Shown in pieces: positions 55,998 to 64,000 of a stretch of 64,000 nucleotides of DNA. A program made the position numbers and the translations under genes. Below the pieces are notes generated by a model. The model did not search any database and had not been told where the DNA came from. It saw only the letters and a list, made by a program, of their open reading frames with translations. Location: contig JAAFIW010000007.1 of the NCBI GenBank assembly GCA_013297875.1, forward strand, positions 62,001-126,000, given 5' to 3'. Positions within the stretch are counted from its first letter, which is position 1. Each line of letters opens with the position of its first letter. The DNA is from Comamonadaceae bacterium (GTDB taxonomy: Bacteria > Pseudomonadota > Gammaproteobacteria > Burkholderiales > Burkholderiaceae_C).

Positions 55998-58088
55998 CTA
56001 TTGGGCTGTGTGCTGCCGGGCATACAAAAAGAACGCCTCGCGCATACGGTAAATCTGGCTGGCAAAGTATGCGTACCCCACCCGGCCTGAGTTCAGTTGC
56101 CTGACCTCGCTGTTGTAGTCAATCTGGATATCGCGCACCGCATTCGAATCCACCACGTTGGCAGCGCTGTTGCTGTCTGTCAACCGTGTGCGAATGCCTT
56201 TTTCAAAACGCTGGGTACCCGAAAACTGCACCGTTGACGGTGCATCGCCCTGACGTGGCGTGAGCGGAATCGACAGCTCCAGGCCGGCAAATTGTCGATC
56301 GCCGCCCTTGCGGTAAAAAACCTGCACGCCCACGTCACCAAACCAACGCGTCATTGACAGAGCAGGTCCGCGGGTGCCATCGCTGTAGGCTTGATAACCC
56401 GCCTCAAACCAAGTAGTGGGGCTTTGAACCCAACGGTAAGCACCGGAGAAGGCAGATTTGGTATTGCCGCCTTCTATCACTGCCCGATTGAACCGGCTGC
56501 CACGCAGGCGAACCACGTCGCTGGTATCGGGCAAGTAAACCGTGGATTCCGCCTGCACACCGAAAGCACCATAGTTGTAGCGGCCCACACCCACATTGGC
56601 CTGCACACTGTCACCCACCCAGAACGACTGTTGCAGCGCCGCTACCTTCAGGCCGTTTTGCTGCCGAATGCCCTGAAACACCCGGCCAGGGTCCACATTG
56701 TCTGTATTGGTCAGACGTTGAATCAGGCTGGTGTAAATTTCTGCCCCTTGCCACACCGGCACGATGCCCTGCACGTTGGCGGCCAGCGAATAATCAAACG
56801 CCCCCACCTCGGTGGCCACGGTGTAGTTGAAATCTGGCTTGATTTCGATGCGCACCGGCGAACGGCGTGACGGCAGCTCACTGACCCACTTCACATCCGC
56901 TTGGCGGTACTCCGGCAGGCGGTCAAAACTCATGTTGGCACGCGCGTTGGCGGCATTGCCATCTCGCAAAAACAGGCGATAAGCGGGCACATCTACCGAC
57001 ATTTCAAACATCGGCAAACCCGCCTTCAGCGTGATCGCATACACCCTCTGAACCCCCACCGGCGCATGTTCTGCCGCAAGCCCCAGCACAATGCCAACGG
57101 CGTCAGCCTCGTTTTGCCCGTAGCGCTGGTTTTCATATTCCACCACCACGTTGTTGGCCAAGGTACCCACGCGCACCCGCTCCAAGCCCACCGCCACCAA
57201 GGCGCGCTGCAAGCTGTCCAGGCGGTCTTGCGCGGTAGGGGCTACTGCGGCGTTGACGGGTTTGGCGTCCAGGGCCGGCAGGGCGTTGATAGGGGCTTCA
57301 AGCTTGCTTTCGTCTTTGCCAAGCGGCACCACCAAACTCACCGCAAAGCTGGAGGCATCGGCTTTCTGGCCGGCCGGATTGCGGGCACCAAACGAACGCT
57401 GCAGCGTACCCACCAGGTGCGCATTGCCCAGACTGGCCAACTTGGGTGAGTAGTAGCGCAAACCCAGATGGGTTCTCTGCCCGTCGTACTCAGCCAGCGC
57501 CGATGCTCCCGTGCCTGCAAGCAGAAACTCGGCACCACCAAAGCCACCTTTGAAGACCGTGCCCTGCCCCGCAGTGTTGGTAATAGGCGTGCCAGACGCA
57601 TAGCCCAAAGACCAGCGCAAAGGCCCTATCTGATCGCTGGCCACCACATACCTCGATTTGAAAAACGCGGCCCCGCCGCTCACGTCGTTGAATCCAACCG
57701 CGACATTGGGTAGTTCGGGCCAAAACGGTGGAGCCTGCACCTTGATGTTGGCCGACAGATCACGCACGCCGCTGCCCAGCAAGCTGCCTGCAGGCGGCGG
57801 GTTGGTGTAGTCGCCAAACCTGCCAAACACTTCGACATAGGGCACCAGCCCCACACCAAAACTGTAGTTGCGGTTGCGGCTGCTGCTGCCAAACCGGGGC
57901 TCGCGGTAGTTGCCAGCAGAAAAAACCAGTGTTCCGGGCTCCAGCACAAACGCGCTTGGAATCACCAAGCCCCCCGTAACACCCAGTGCCGAAACACCTG
58001 TCTGCTGTCCTTGCGCCACCCCGGTAAACAACAGCAACACCACCAACACACAGCCGATTTCTTGAAAGCCTTTTGTCTTCATTTTCAT
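55998..58088 (-). CDS. YjbH-domain outer-membrane protein
   Basis: A 696-residue exported protein of the YjbH family, members of which are associated with exopolysaccharide production. The signal peptide is IGCVLVVLLLFTGVAQGQ; the mature part begins GVSALGVTGGLVIPSAFVLE and is rich in amphipathic beta strands ending in aromatic residues, as in an outer-membrane beta-barrel. Start ATG 58088 has GAGGAA upstream. It is divergent from the RfaH-like gene and borders the polysaccharide operon, which fits a role in polymer secretion; that role is inferred. Confidence 0.85.
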   Translation of the reverse strand: MKMKTKGFQEIGCVLVVLLLFTGVAQGQQTGVSALGVTGGLVIPSAFVLEPGTLVFSAGNYREPRFGSSSRNRNYSFGVGLVPYVEVFGRFGDYTNPPPAGSLLGSGVRDLSANIKVQAPPFWPELPNVAVGFNDVSGGAAFFKSRYVVASDQIGPLRWSLGYASGTPITNTAGQGTVFKGGFGGAEFLLAGTGASALAEYDGQRTHLGLRYYSPKLASLGNAHLVGTLQRSFGARNPAGQKADASSFAVSLVVPLGKDESKLEAPINALPALDAKPVNAAVAPTAQDRLDSLQRALVAVGLERVRVGTLANNVVVEYENQRYGQNEADAVGIVLGLAAEHAPVGVQRVYAITLKAGLPMFEMSVDVPAYRLFLRDGNAANARANMSFDRLPEYRQADVKWVSELPSRRSPVRIEIKPDFNYTVATEVGAFDYSLAANVQGIVPVWQGAEIYTSLIQRLTNTDNVDPGRVFQGIRQQNGLKVAALQQSFWVGDSVQANVGVGRYNYGAFGVQAESTVYLPDTSDVVRLRGSRFNRAVIEGGNTKSAFSGAYRWVQSPTTWFEAGYQAYSDGTRGPALSMTRWFGDVGVQVFYRKGGDRQFAGLELSIPLTPRQGDAPSTVQFSGTQRFEKGIRTRLTDSNSAANVVDSNAVRDIQIDYNSEVRQLNSGRVGYAYFASQIYRMREAFFLYARQHTAQ

Positions 58089-58203
58089 GTTCCTCTGAAG
58101 CCCACCTACGGAGGCAGAATTTTGCGACACCTGCCCTGAGTGTAACTAAGGCCCCAGCCGAATTGCCTTTGCTGGCCTGCGCGCGAAACATGTCACACCT
58201 TCA

Positions 58204-58239
58204 GTAACAACAAGCCGGCAAATGCCGGCCTGTTGTTAC
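58204..58239. promoter_or_regulatory. Near-perfect 36-nt hairpin between yjbH-like and rfaH-like genes
   Basis: GTAACAACA-a-GCCGGC-AAAT-GCCGGC-c-TGTTGTTAC: 15 base pairs with a single mismatch and a 4-nt loop. It has no T run on the plus side, so it is not a plain terminator. It may be an operator or a protective 5' structure. Confidence 0.55.
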
Positions 58240-58405
58240 ATTTACTGTCAGCCTGTTGAATCCTTACCTAATTGGGCGTATGTCGCGGCATGCTTTAGTG
58301 AAGTTTCTGGATATGTCTCAGTACAATTCAAAAAAGAGTCGTTGGACTCATCAATGTGCGTCGTGCATTCGACAGTGCCGAATCTCAAACTCTAGGGTCA
58401 TACAC

Positions 58406-58957
58406 GTGCTCCGGGATCAAACAGCGAGCTCTTCATTCGGGGGAGATAGTGGCCTTCAGTCAACACCGAGCTGGTACGTGGCATACACGCAGCCTAAACG
58501 GGAACAACTGGCCGCAACCAACTTGGTGCATCAAGGGTTTGAGATCTACCTGCCACTGTATAGAACGTTAAAAAAGTCGCCAGACGGGCCACTTCTTCGG
58601 TCAGAACCGATGTTTCCGCGCTACATTTTTTTCAAACCAGGTGTCGGAAAATCATTGTCGACTGCGAAGTCAACACGCGGCGTCAGCACAGTTCTCTCGT
58701 TCGGAGGCCAGCCAGCGACCGTAAAAACAGACACTTTAGAGTTAATAAAACAGTTCGAGACTCAACGTAACAGCGAAAGCTTGAGCCAGCTGAGTCCGTT
58801 TCAGCCGGGTGAACTGGTTCGTCTGACTGGTAAAAATCTGACAGGACTTGAAGGGCTTGTCACTTCGGTTTCTTCCAAGCGTGTTAACGTTTTGATTCAT
58901 TTGCTCGGTGGCGCACACAATATGAGCGTGGGCCACCATCAATTGGACATGGTGTAA
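58406..58957 (+). CDS. RfaH/NusG-paralogue antiterminator
   Basis: Specialised NusG paralogue that loads on RNA polymerase paused at an ops site and suppresses termination. N-terminal NGN domain (SWYVAYTQPKREQLAATNLV, GFEIYLPLYRT, EPMFPRYIFFK) and C-terminal KOW domain (ELVRLTGKNLTGLEGLVTSV). The start is unclear: no ATG lies close to SWY. I use the GTG at 58406 with AGGG upstream (183 residues); a TTG at 58256 would add 50 residues unlike the family. The next 330 nt contain an ops-like site, then the sugar operon, so it probably acts on the operon next door. Confidence 0.82.
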   Translation: MLRDQTASSSFGGDSGLQSTPSWYVAYTQPKREQLAATNLVHQGFEIYLPLYRTLKKSPDGPLLRSEPMFPRYIFFKPGVGKSLSTAKSTRGVSTVLSFGGQPATVKTDTLELIKQFETQRNSESLSQLSPFQPGELVRLTGKNLTGLEGLVTSVSSKRVNVLIHLLGGAHNMSVGHHQLDMV

Positions 58958-59287
58958 CACATCAACGAATTAGTCAGTCCGCAGGTACGGGGTGACTTTA
59001 AGCAGGCTGGTGTTTTGAATTTTTTGTTCAAACCACTGCGGTAGCCTGCGTGTTTGTTGAAAATTCCAATTGTTTAAAGGAACCCCTGGAAAACTCCTGA
59101 CTGCCAGCCCGAACGTAGCCTCGGGCGCATCGCGTTGTTGAAAAACTGACCAATAGCAACACTGTTGGTTTCATTTTCCGCCTGGCGCTGCATCCGAGAT
59201 CTGCATTCGTTCTGGTTCGCCAAGAGTTTTGCAGAGGTTCCTAAATGAGTCAAACTAACAATAAATATCGCGCGAATACCTGGAAAC
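58958..59287 (+). other. Leader region of the polysaccharide operon
   Basis: About 330 nt with no convincing gene. It holds the ops-like hairpin at 59002-59050 and a small GCCCGA / TCGGGC hairpin at 59107-59126. A long untranslated leader with an ops site is typical of RfaH-controlled operons. Confidence 0.6.
59002..59050 (+). promoter_or_regulatory. ops-like RfaH recruitment site in a hairpin
   Basis: TGCGGTAGCCTGCG (59037-59050) contains GCGGTAGC, the core of the E. coli ops element (GGCGGTAGCGT). Its 3' part AGCCTGC can pair with GCAGGCT at 59002-59008, and TTTTGAA with TTCAAA inside, giving a long imperfect stem-loop. Located between the RfaH-like gene and the operon it would control. 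Confidence 0.6.
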
Positions 59288-60568
59288 ATGAATCAACTTG
59301 CACCTAACGCCCGAATAGGCATCATTGGTTTGGGCTATGTGGGCCTGCCCTTAGCCGTTGAATTTGGCAAGAAGCGATCCGTAGTGGGCTTTGACATCAA
59401 TGCCATGCGGGTTGCCGAGCTCAAGGCAGGACATGATCAAACGCTCGAAGTTTCATCAGAAGAGCTGCAACAGGCCACACACCTGCAATTCAGCACCCAC
59501 ACCGACGACCTGAAGGCTTGCAGTATCTTTATCGTTACGGTTCCAACTCCTGTAGATGAGTACAAGCGCCCCGACCTGTCCCCCCTGATCGCGGCCAGTG
59601 CCACTATTGGAAAATTGCTGAAAAAAGGCGACACGGTCATTTATGAATCAACAGTGTACCCCGGTGCCACCGAAGAAGACTGCGTCCCCGTGCTCGAAAA
59701 GCACTCCGGCCTGGTATTCAACATAGACTTTTTTGCAGGCTACTCACCCGAGCGCGTCAACCCTGGCGACAAAACCCACCGCGTGACCACCATCAAAAAG
59801 GTCACGTCGGGCTCAACACCCGAAATAGCGGACATGGTAGACGCGCTTTACAACGAAATCGTCACGGTGGGCACGCACAAGGCCCCGAGTATTAAAGTGG
59901 CAGAGGCTGCCAAGGTGATTGAAAATACCCAGCGCGATGTGAATATTGCCCTCATCAATGAGTTGGCATTGATATTCAACAAGCTTGATATCGATACAGA
60001 GGCTGTGCTGCAAGCCGCAGGCACCAAATGGAACTTTCTACCGTTTCGTCCCGGCCTGGTGGGTGGACATTGCATTGGCGTTGACCCTTATTACCTTACC
60101 CACAAAGCCCAAGCCATTGGTTACCACCCCGAAATCATTCTGGCGGGCCGCCGCTTGAATGACAGCATGGGTGCCTATGTGGTGACCCAGTTAGTGAAAG
60201 CCATGACCAAGCGCCTGATTCATGTACATGGCGCTCGCGTTTTGGTGATGGGACTGACCTTTAAAGAAAATTGCCCCGACCTGCGTAACACCCGTGTGGT
60301 CGACATCGTGAATGAACTGCGTGAGTACGACGTGCAAGCCGACGTGTATGACCCGTGGATATCGGCCGCTGAGGCGCAGCACGAATACGGCATTACCCCT
60401 ATTGAGCAGCCCCCATCCGACACCTACGACGCCATCATCGTGGCCGTGGCGCATGACCAATTCAAGGCCATGGGCGCACCCGCCATACGCGCACTGGGCA
60501 AGGCCAGCCATGTCTTGTTTGATTTGAAATATGTGCTCAGCAAGGATGAGAGCGACTTGAGGCTTTGA
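59288..60568 (+). CDS. tviB: UDP-N-acetylglucosamine 6-dehydrogenase (TviB/WbpA type)
   Basis: NAD-dependent oxidation of a UDP-N-acetylhexosamine at C6 to the uronic acid, for polysaccharide synthesis. Rossmann motif [20 protein letters not shown], substrate region [31 protein letters not shown], catalytic Cys in [17 protein letters not shown], and second nucleotide-binding half ([20 protein letters not shown]). 426 residues. First structural gene after the ops-like leader. TviB and WbpA act on UDP-GlcNAc; UDP-ManNAc dehydrogenase is the main alternative. Confidence 0.9.
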   Translation: MNQLAPNARIGIIGLGYVGLPLAVEFGKKRSVVGFDINAMRVAELKAGHDQTLEVSSEELQQATHLQFSTHTDDLKACSIFIVTVPTPVDEYKRPDLSPLIAASATIGKLLKKGDTVIYESTVYPGATEEDCVPVLEKHSGLVFNIDFFAGYSPERVNPGDKTHRVTTIKKVTSGSTPEIADMVDALYNEIVTVGTHKAPSIKVAEAAKVIENTQRDVNIALINELALIFNKLDIDTEAVLQAAGTKWNFLPFRPGLVGGHCIGVDPYYLTHKAQAIGYHPEIILAGRRLNDSMGAYVVTQLVKAMTKRLIHVHGARVLVMGLTFKENCPDLRNTRVVDIVNELREYDVQADVYDPWISAAEAQHEYGITPIEQPPSDTYDAIIVAVAHDQFKAMGAPAIRALGKASHVLFDLKYVLSKDESDLRL

Positions 60569-60577
60569 GCCAATTTA

Positions 60578-60634
60578 TGCTCAAAACAGGCACCAGCCCA
60601 TATAAATACTGCTCAAGCAGCTATTAAAATAATA
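60578..60634 (-). repeat. Dispersed palindromic element, copy L
   Basis: Inverted copy: CACCAGCCCATATAAATACT, GCTCAAGCAGCTATTAAAAT. It lies in the 70-nt gap between the tviB-like and tviC-like genes, so it is transcribed within the operon. Confidence 0.88.
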
Positions 60635-60638
60635 GTAA

Positions 60639-61694
60639 ATGTCTCGCTACCAACAACTCCAAACGGCCCTCTCCGAGCAGCCAGCCACATGGGTGGTCAC
60701 CGGCGTGGCCGGGTTCATCGGCTCCAACCTGCTGGAAACCCTGCTCAAGCTAAACCAGCGCGTGGTTGGCCTGGACAACCTGGCTACCGGCTACCAGCAC
60801 AACCTGGCCGAAGTACAAACGCTTGTCACACCCGAACAGTGGGCCCGCTTCAAGTTCATAGAAGGCGACATTTGCAACCTGGCCGACTGCCAGCAAGCCT
60901 GTACGGGTTTCGACGGCGGCGGGGTGGACTATGTGCTCCACCAAGCCGCCCTGGGCAGCGTGCCCCGTAGCCTGGCCGACCCGATTGCCACCAACGCTGC
61001 CAACATCACCGGTTTTGTGAACATGCTCGTGGCCGCCCGCGATGCCAAGGCAAAAAGCTTCACCTACGCCGCCAGCAGCTCAACTTACGGCGATCACCCG
61101 GCGCTACCCAAAGTAGAGCAAAACATCGGCAAACCCCTCAGCCCCTACGCCGTGACCAAATACGTGAATGAGCTGTATGCCGAGGTATTTGCCCGCTGCT
61201 ATGGCTTTAACGCCATTGGCCTGCGCTACTTCAACGTGTTTGGCCCCCGCCAAGACCCTGACGGGGCTTATGCCGCTGTCATTCCCAAATGGATCTCCAG
61301 CCTCATTAAAGGCGAGCCCGTGCACATCAACGGCGATGGCGAAACCAGCCGCGACTTTTGCTACGTGGCCAACGCCGTACAAGCCAACCTGCTGGCCGCT
61401 ACCACCAAAAACCCCGAGGCCTTGAACCAGGTCTACAACGTGGCCGTGGGCCACCGCACCTCGCTCAACGAGCTGTACGCCCAGGTGCACCACAACCTGC
61501 TGCCGCTGTACCCGCACCTGCAAGGCACCCAGCCCGTGTACCGCGATTTCCGTGCGGGCGATGTGCGCCACAGCCTGGCCGACATCAGCAAAGCCGCAAA
61601 CCTGCTCGGGTACGTACCTACCCAGCGAATTGCGCAAGGGCTGGAACTGGCTATGCCCTGGTATGTAGAAAACACACAGCCTGTTCCTGCATGA
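60639..61694 (+). CDS. tviC: UDP-N-acetylglucosamine(uronate) C4-epimerase (TviC/WbpP type)
   Basis: Extended short-chain dehydrogenase/reductase, 351 residues, that inverts C4 of UDP-N-acetylhexosamines or the uronic acid made by TviB. NAD motif [31 protein letters not shown], catalytic [12 protein letters not shown] and [17 protein letters not shown] (Tyr-x3-Lys), and [20 protein letters not shown]. With tviB it would make UDP-GalNAcA. Its stop overlaps the rfbB ATG by ATGA. Confidence 0.9.
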   Translation: MSRYQQLQTALSEQPATWVVTGVAGFIGSNLLETLLKLNQRVVGLDNLATGYQHNLAEVQTLVTPEQWARFKFIEGDICNLADCQQACTGFDGGGVDYVLHQAALGSVPRSLADPIATNAANITGFVNMLVAARDAKAKSFTYAASSSTYGDHPALPKVEQNIGKPLSPYAVTKYVNELYAEVFARCYGFNAIGLRYFNVFGPRQDPDGAYAAVIPKWISSLIKGEPVHINGDGETSRDFCYVANAVQANLLAATTKNPEALNQVYNVAVGHRTSLNELYAQVHHNLLPLYPHLQGTQPVYRDFRAGDVRHSLADISKAANLLGYVPTQRIAQGLELAMPWYVENTQPVPA

Positions 61695-62761
61695 CCATTC
61701 TCGTCACCGGCGGCGCCGGCTTCATCGGTGCCAACTTCGTTCTCGACTGGCTCGCCCAGTCCGACGAACCCGTCGTGAACCTCGACAAACTCACCTACGC
61801 CGGCAACCTGGAAACCTTGGCCCCGTTGCAAAACAACCCCAGGCACATCTTTGTGCAGGGCGACATTGCTGACAAAGCGCTGGTAGACAGCCTGCTCGCC
61901 CAGCACCAGCCCCGCGCCGTGCTCAACTTTGCAGCCGAAAGCCATGTAGACCGCTCCATCCGCAGCCCTGAAGACTTCATTCAAACCAACATCGTGGGCA
62001 CTTTTAGATTGCTCGAAGCCGTGCGCGCTTACTGGAACAGTCTGCCGAACGACTCAGAACAAGACGATAAATCCACCTTCCGCTTCCTGCATGTATCAAC
62101 AGACGAGGTGTATGGCTCGCTGGGCGCAACCGACCCAGCCTTTACCGAGACACACCGCTACGAGCCCAACAGCCCGTATTCGGCCAGCAAGGCCGCCAGC
62201 GACCATTTGGTGCGCGCCTACCACCACACCTACGGCTTGCCAGTGCTCACCACCAACTGCAGCAACAACTACGGCCCCTACCACTTCCCCGAAAAACTCA
62301 TCCCGTTGATGATCGTCAACGCACTGGCCGGCAAACCGCTGCCCGTGTATGGCGACGGCATGCAGGTGCGCGACTGGCTCTACGTCAAAGACCATTGCAG
62401 TGCCATCCGCCGCGTGCTCCAGGCTGGCCAGACGGGCGAGGTCTACAACGTGGGCGGCTGGAACGAGAAGCCGAACATCGACATTGTCAAAACCATCTGC
62501 GCCCTGTTAGACGAACTACGCCCCAGGGCCGACGCCACCAGCTACACCACCCAAATCGCCTACGTCAAAGACCGCCCTGGACACGACCGACGCTACGCCA
62601 TTGACGCCAGCAAACTTGAACGTGAATTGGGCTGGAAACCTGCAGAGACATTTGAGAGCGGTATTCGAAAAACGGTGCTGTGGTATTTGGGGAACGATGA
62701 GTGGGTGGCGCATGTGCAGAGTGGGGCCTATCGGGAATCGGTGAAGACGCAGTATTCATAA
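61691..62761 (+). CDS. rfbB: dTDP-glucose 4,6-dehydratase
   Basis: Second step of the dTDP-rhamnose and related deoxysugar pathways, 356 residues. ATG 61691 overlaps the tviC stop. Motifs: [43 protein letters not shown] and [20 protein letters not shown] (Tyr-x3-Lys), [19 protein letters not shown] longer frame upstream is out of phase with tviC and rejected. rfbA, rfbC or rfbD partners are not seen before the window end. Confidence 0.96.
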   Translation: MTILVTGGAGFIGANFVLDWLAQSDEPVVNLDKLTYAGNLETLAPLQNNPRHIFVQGDIADKALVDSLLAQHQPRAVLNFAAESHVDRSIRSPEDFIQTNIVGTFRLLEAVRAYWNSLPNDSEQDDKSTFRFLHVSTDEVYGSLGATDPAFTETHRYEPNSPYSASKAASDHLVRAYHHTYGLPVLTTNCSNNYGPYHFPEKLIPLMIVNALAGKPLPVYGDGMQVRDWLYVKDHCSAIRRVLQAGQTGEVYNVGGWNEKPNIDIVKTICALLDELRPRADATSYTTQIAYVKDRPGHDRRYAIDASKLERELGWKPAETFESGIRKTVLWYLGNDEWVAHVQSGAYRESVKTQYS

Positions 62762-62822
62762 CTTTGGCACCATTGTTAGTTGATGAACATAGTGCTATCA
62801 AATTAATATATACATTACTCGG

Positions 62823-64000
62823 ATGCGTATTTCTCACCTAAGTTGGAATTTGACAGGGCTGTCCCTGCCATTGCTGATAGCAGCAACCACCATTCCACAC
62901 TTGGTTGAAACTCTAGGGTATGAACGTTTTGGAATGCTTGCATTGGCGTGGGGGCTCATAGGGTATGCTGGTGCGTTAGATTTAGGTATTGGACGGGCCA
63001 CAACTCAGCATATTGCCACACTACGAGCAGGTGATATGGACGCCCAGAATCAAATACCATTAGTTCTATCTACCGCGGTGCAACTCACCTTAGTAGCAGG
63101 CATAGTTGGTAGTCTGCTCATAGTAGGGGCCGCATTACTTGGAGCAGGACAGTACATTAAAGTAACGCAAATTGAGCAAATAGAAATTACGATTTCAATA
63201 TTTCTCCTTGCAATAGCACTACCATTTCAAGCAGTTAGCGCAACTTACAAAGGTGTAAATGAGGCCTATTTAAACTTCAAGGGTATCAGTATTCTGAGAG
63301 TGCTATTAGGCATGGCTAACTTCGGAGTTCCGTATCTTGTATCGCTACATAGCACCAAGATATACTGGCTGGTCATGAGTCTGGTTATCTCACGCGGAAT
63401 GGCGTTGTACGCTTACAAACAATTGGCTGATCGCTGCGTCTCATCTAAACAATCTAGCGCAAGTCTTAATTTTTCACACGCAGTGGCAAAAGCTCTTTTC
63501 AAATTTGGTGGTTGGTTCACGCTGAGCAGCGTATTAAATCCAGCCGTGGCAACTGCTGATAGACTAATTATTGCCTCAACAATTTCTGCTGCCGCAGTAT
63601 CTGTGTATGTTATTCCTTACGAACTGGTCGTACAAAGCCTAGTTCTTGTAGGGGCCGTGACCACCGTCACCTTTCCGTATTTAAGTCAACTACGCGTAAC
63701 CAGTCCAAATGCTGTGCAAGCGACGTTCTACAAGATACTTGCCGGATCTGCTGCCATGATGGCGGTTATTACAATCATCTACATGTCATTTGGATCTTTG
63801 ATTATTTCAAAATGGCTTGGACCTCAATCAGACAACTCTCTTTTCACTGTGATGCAGGTATTGAGCGTAGGGCTTGTTCCTTACACGATAGGAACAGTTT
63901 GCGTCTCCTTATTGCACGCTCGCGGAAACACAGCATTGACAGCACAGATTAATTTAATAGAGTTTCCATTTTTCCTGATTCTTATTTACATACTAACAAG
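62823..64000 (+). CDS. Oligosaccharide flippase (Wzx-like), 3' end beyond window
   Basis: Open reading frame from ATG 62823 to the window edge without a stop (at least 392 residues). The protein begins MRISHLSWNLTGLSLPLLIA and is a polytopic membrane protein of the MATE/Wzx type (ERFGMLALAWGLIGYAGALD, GIGRATTQHIATL, later FGGWFTLSSVLNPAVATADR). It would move lipid-linked repeat units across the inner membrane. Composition turns clearly AT-rich compared with rfbB next to it, with frequent TTA/CTA/ATA codons, as is usual for horizontally acquired O-antigen or capsule genes. Confidence 0.85.
   Translation, partial: MRISHLSWNLTGLSLPLLIAATTIPHLVETLGYERFGMLALAWGLIGYAGALDLGIGRATTQHIATLRAGDMDAQNQIPLVLSTAVQLTLVAGIVGSLLIVGAALLGAGQYIKVTQIEQIEITISIFLLAIALPFQAVSATYKGVNEAYLNFKGISILRVLLGMANFGVPYLVSLHSTKIYWLVMSLVISRGMALYAYKQLADRCVSSKQSSASLNFSHAVAKALFKFGGWFTLSSVLNPAVATADRLIIASTISAAAVSVYVIPYELVVQSLVLVGAVTTVTFPYLSQLRVTSPNAVQATFYKILAGSAAMMAVITIIYMSFGSLIISKWLGPQSDNSLFTVMQVLSVGLVPYTIGTVCVSLLHARGNTALTAQINLIEFPFFLILIYILT

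Noticed and set aside
59074-59289. Minus-strand 71-residue frame, possibly an insertion sequence remnant
   Set aside because: The translation (GQFFNNAMRPRLRSGWQ) vaguely recalls the end of a transposase but there are no terminal inverted repeats, no ribosome site and no second fragment.
61358-61690. N-terminal extension of RfbB
   Set aside because: It overlaps the tviC-like gene out of frame; the conserved [13 protein letters not shown] start at 61691 overlaps the tviC stop.

Overview
The window is about 64 kb of a GC-rich betaproteobacterial chromosome. Gene order (rpsF-priB-rpsR-rplI-dnaB, hupB-tRNA-Val-ppiD, dnaX-ybaB with the SRP RNA behind dnaX, trxA-rho), a ppsA/ppsR pair and protein character point to Burkholderiales, most likely Comamonadaceae near Rhodoferax or Polaromonas. 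That placement is an inference from gene content; no database search was run.

Layout: 0-3.7 kb is the ribosomal protein/primosome/helicase operon on the minus strand. At 3.9-8.1 kb are an MHS-type MFS transporter and a two-gene sodium:solute symporter. At 8.2-11.6 kb ppsA is divergent from its regulator ppsR. At 11.7-21.0 kb one gene encodes a roughly 3100-residue FG-GAP/Ig-like repeat protein, followed by about 0.9 kb of non-coding repeats. At 21.9-24.7 kb is a divergent 7TMR-DISM histidine kinase/OmpR-type regulator pair. At 24.8-27.2 kb are ppiD, tRNA-Val and hupB. At 27.5-32.0 kb are a tartrate/D-malate dehydrogenase-family enzyme, a haloacetate dehalogenase with a full active site, a LysR regulator, an EamA exporter and pgsA. 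At 32.2-39.6 kb is an accessory region holding a duplicated [alpha/beta hydrolase + NTF2-like protein] module around a LysR/ABM/VOC locus, then a DUF4287/DUF5655-type protein and an AraC regulator. At 39.6-43.4 kb are ybaB, dnaX, the SRP RNA and two tandem secreted paralogues. At 43.3-47.5 kb are two flavoproteins and a PIN toxin-antitoxin pair. At 47.6-54.0 kb is an AddA/AddB-type helicase-nuclease, then trxA and rho. At 56-64 kb is a polysaccharide locus: a YjbH-like protein, an RfaH/NusG paralogue, an ops-like leader, a TviB/TviC pair, rfbB, and a flippase cut by the window end.

Main unusual observations: (1) between addB and addA a 32-bp tandem repeat makes four 11-codon mini-cistrons, each overlapping the next by ATGA, so that stop-start coupling from addB to addA would be preserved; (2) a 50-60 bp palindromic element (core CTGCTTGAGCAG) occurs about 12 times, three of them in frame inside addA; (3) an RfaH-like gene sits directly upstream of a leader with an ops-like GCGGTAGC in a hairpin arm, ahead of the sugar operon; (4) dnaX has a run of nine A residues where either slipped frame stops within a few codons; (5) one of the two paralogous secreted hydrolases has lost its apparent catalytic Asp and His.
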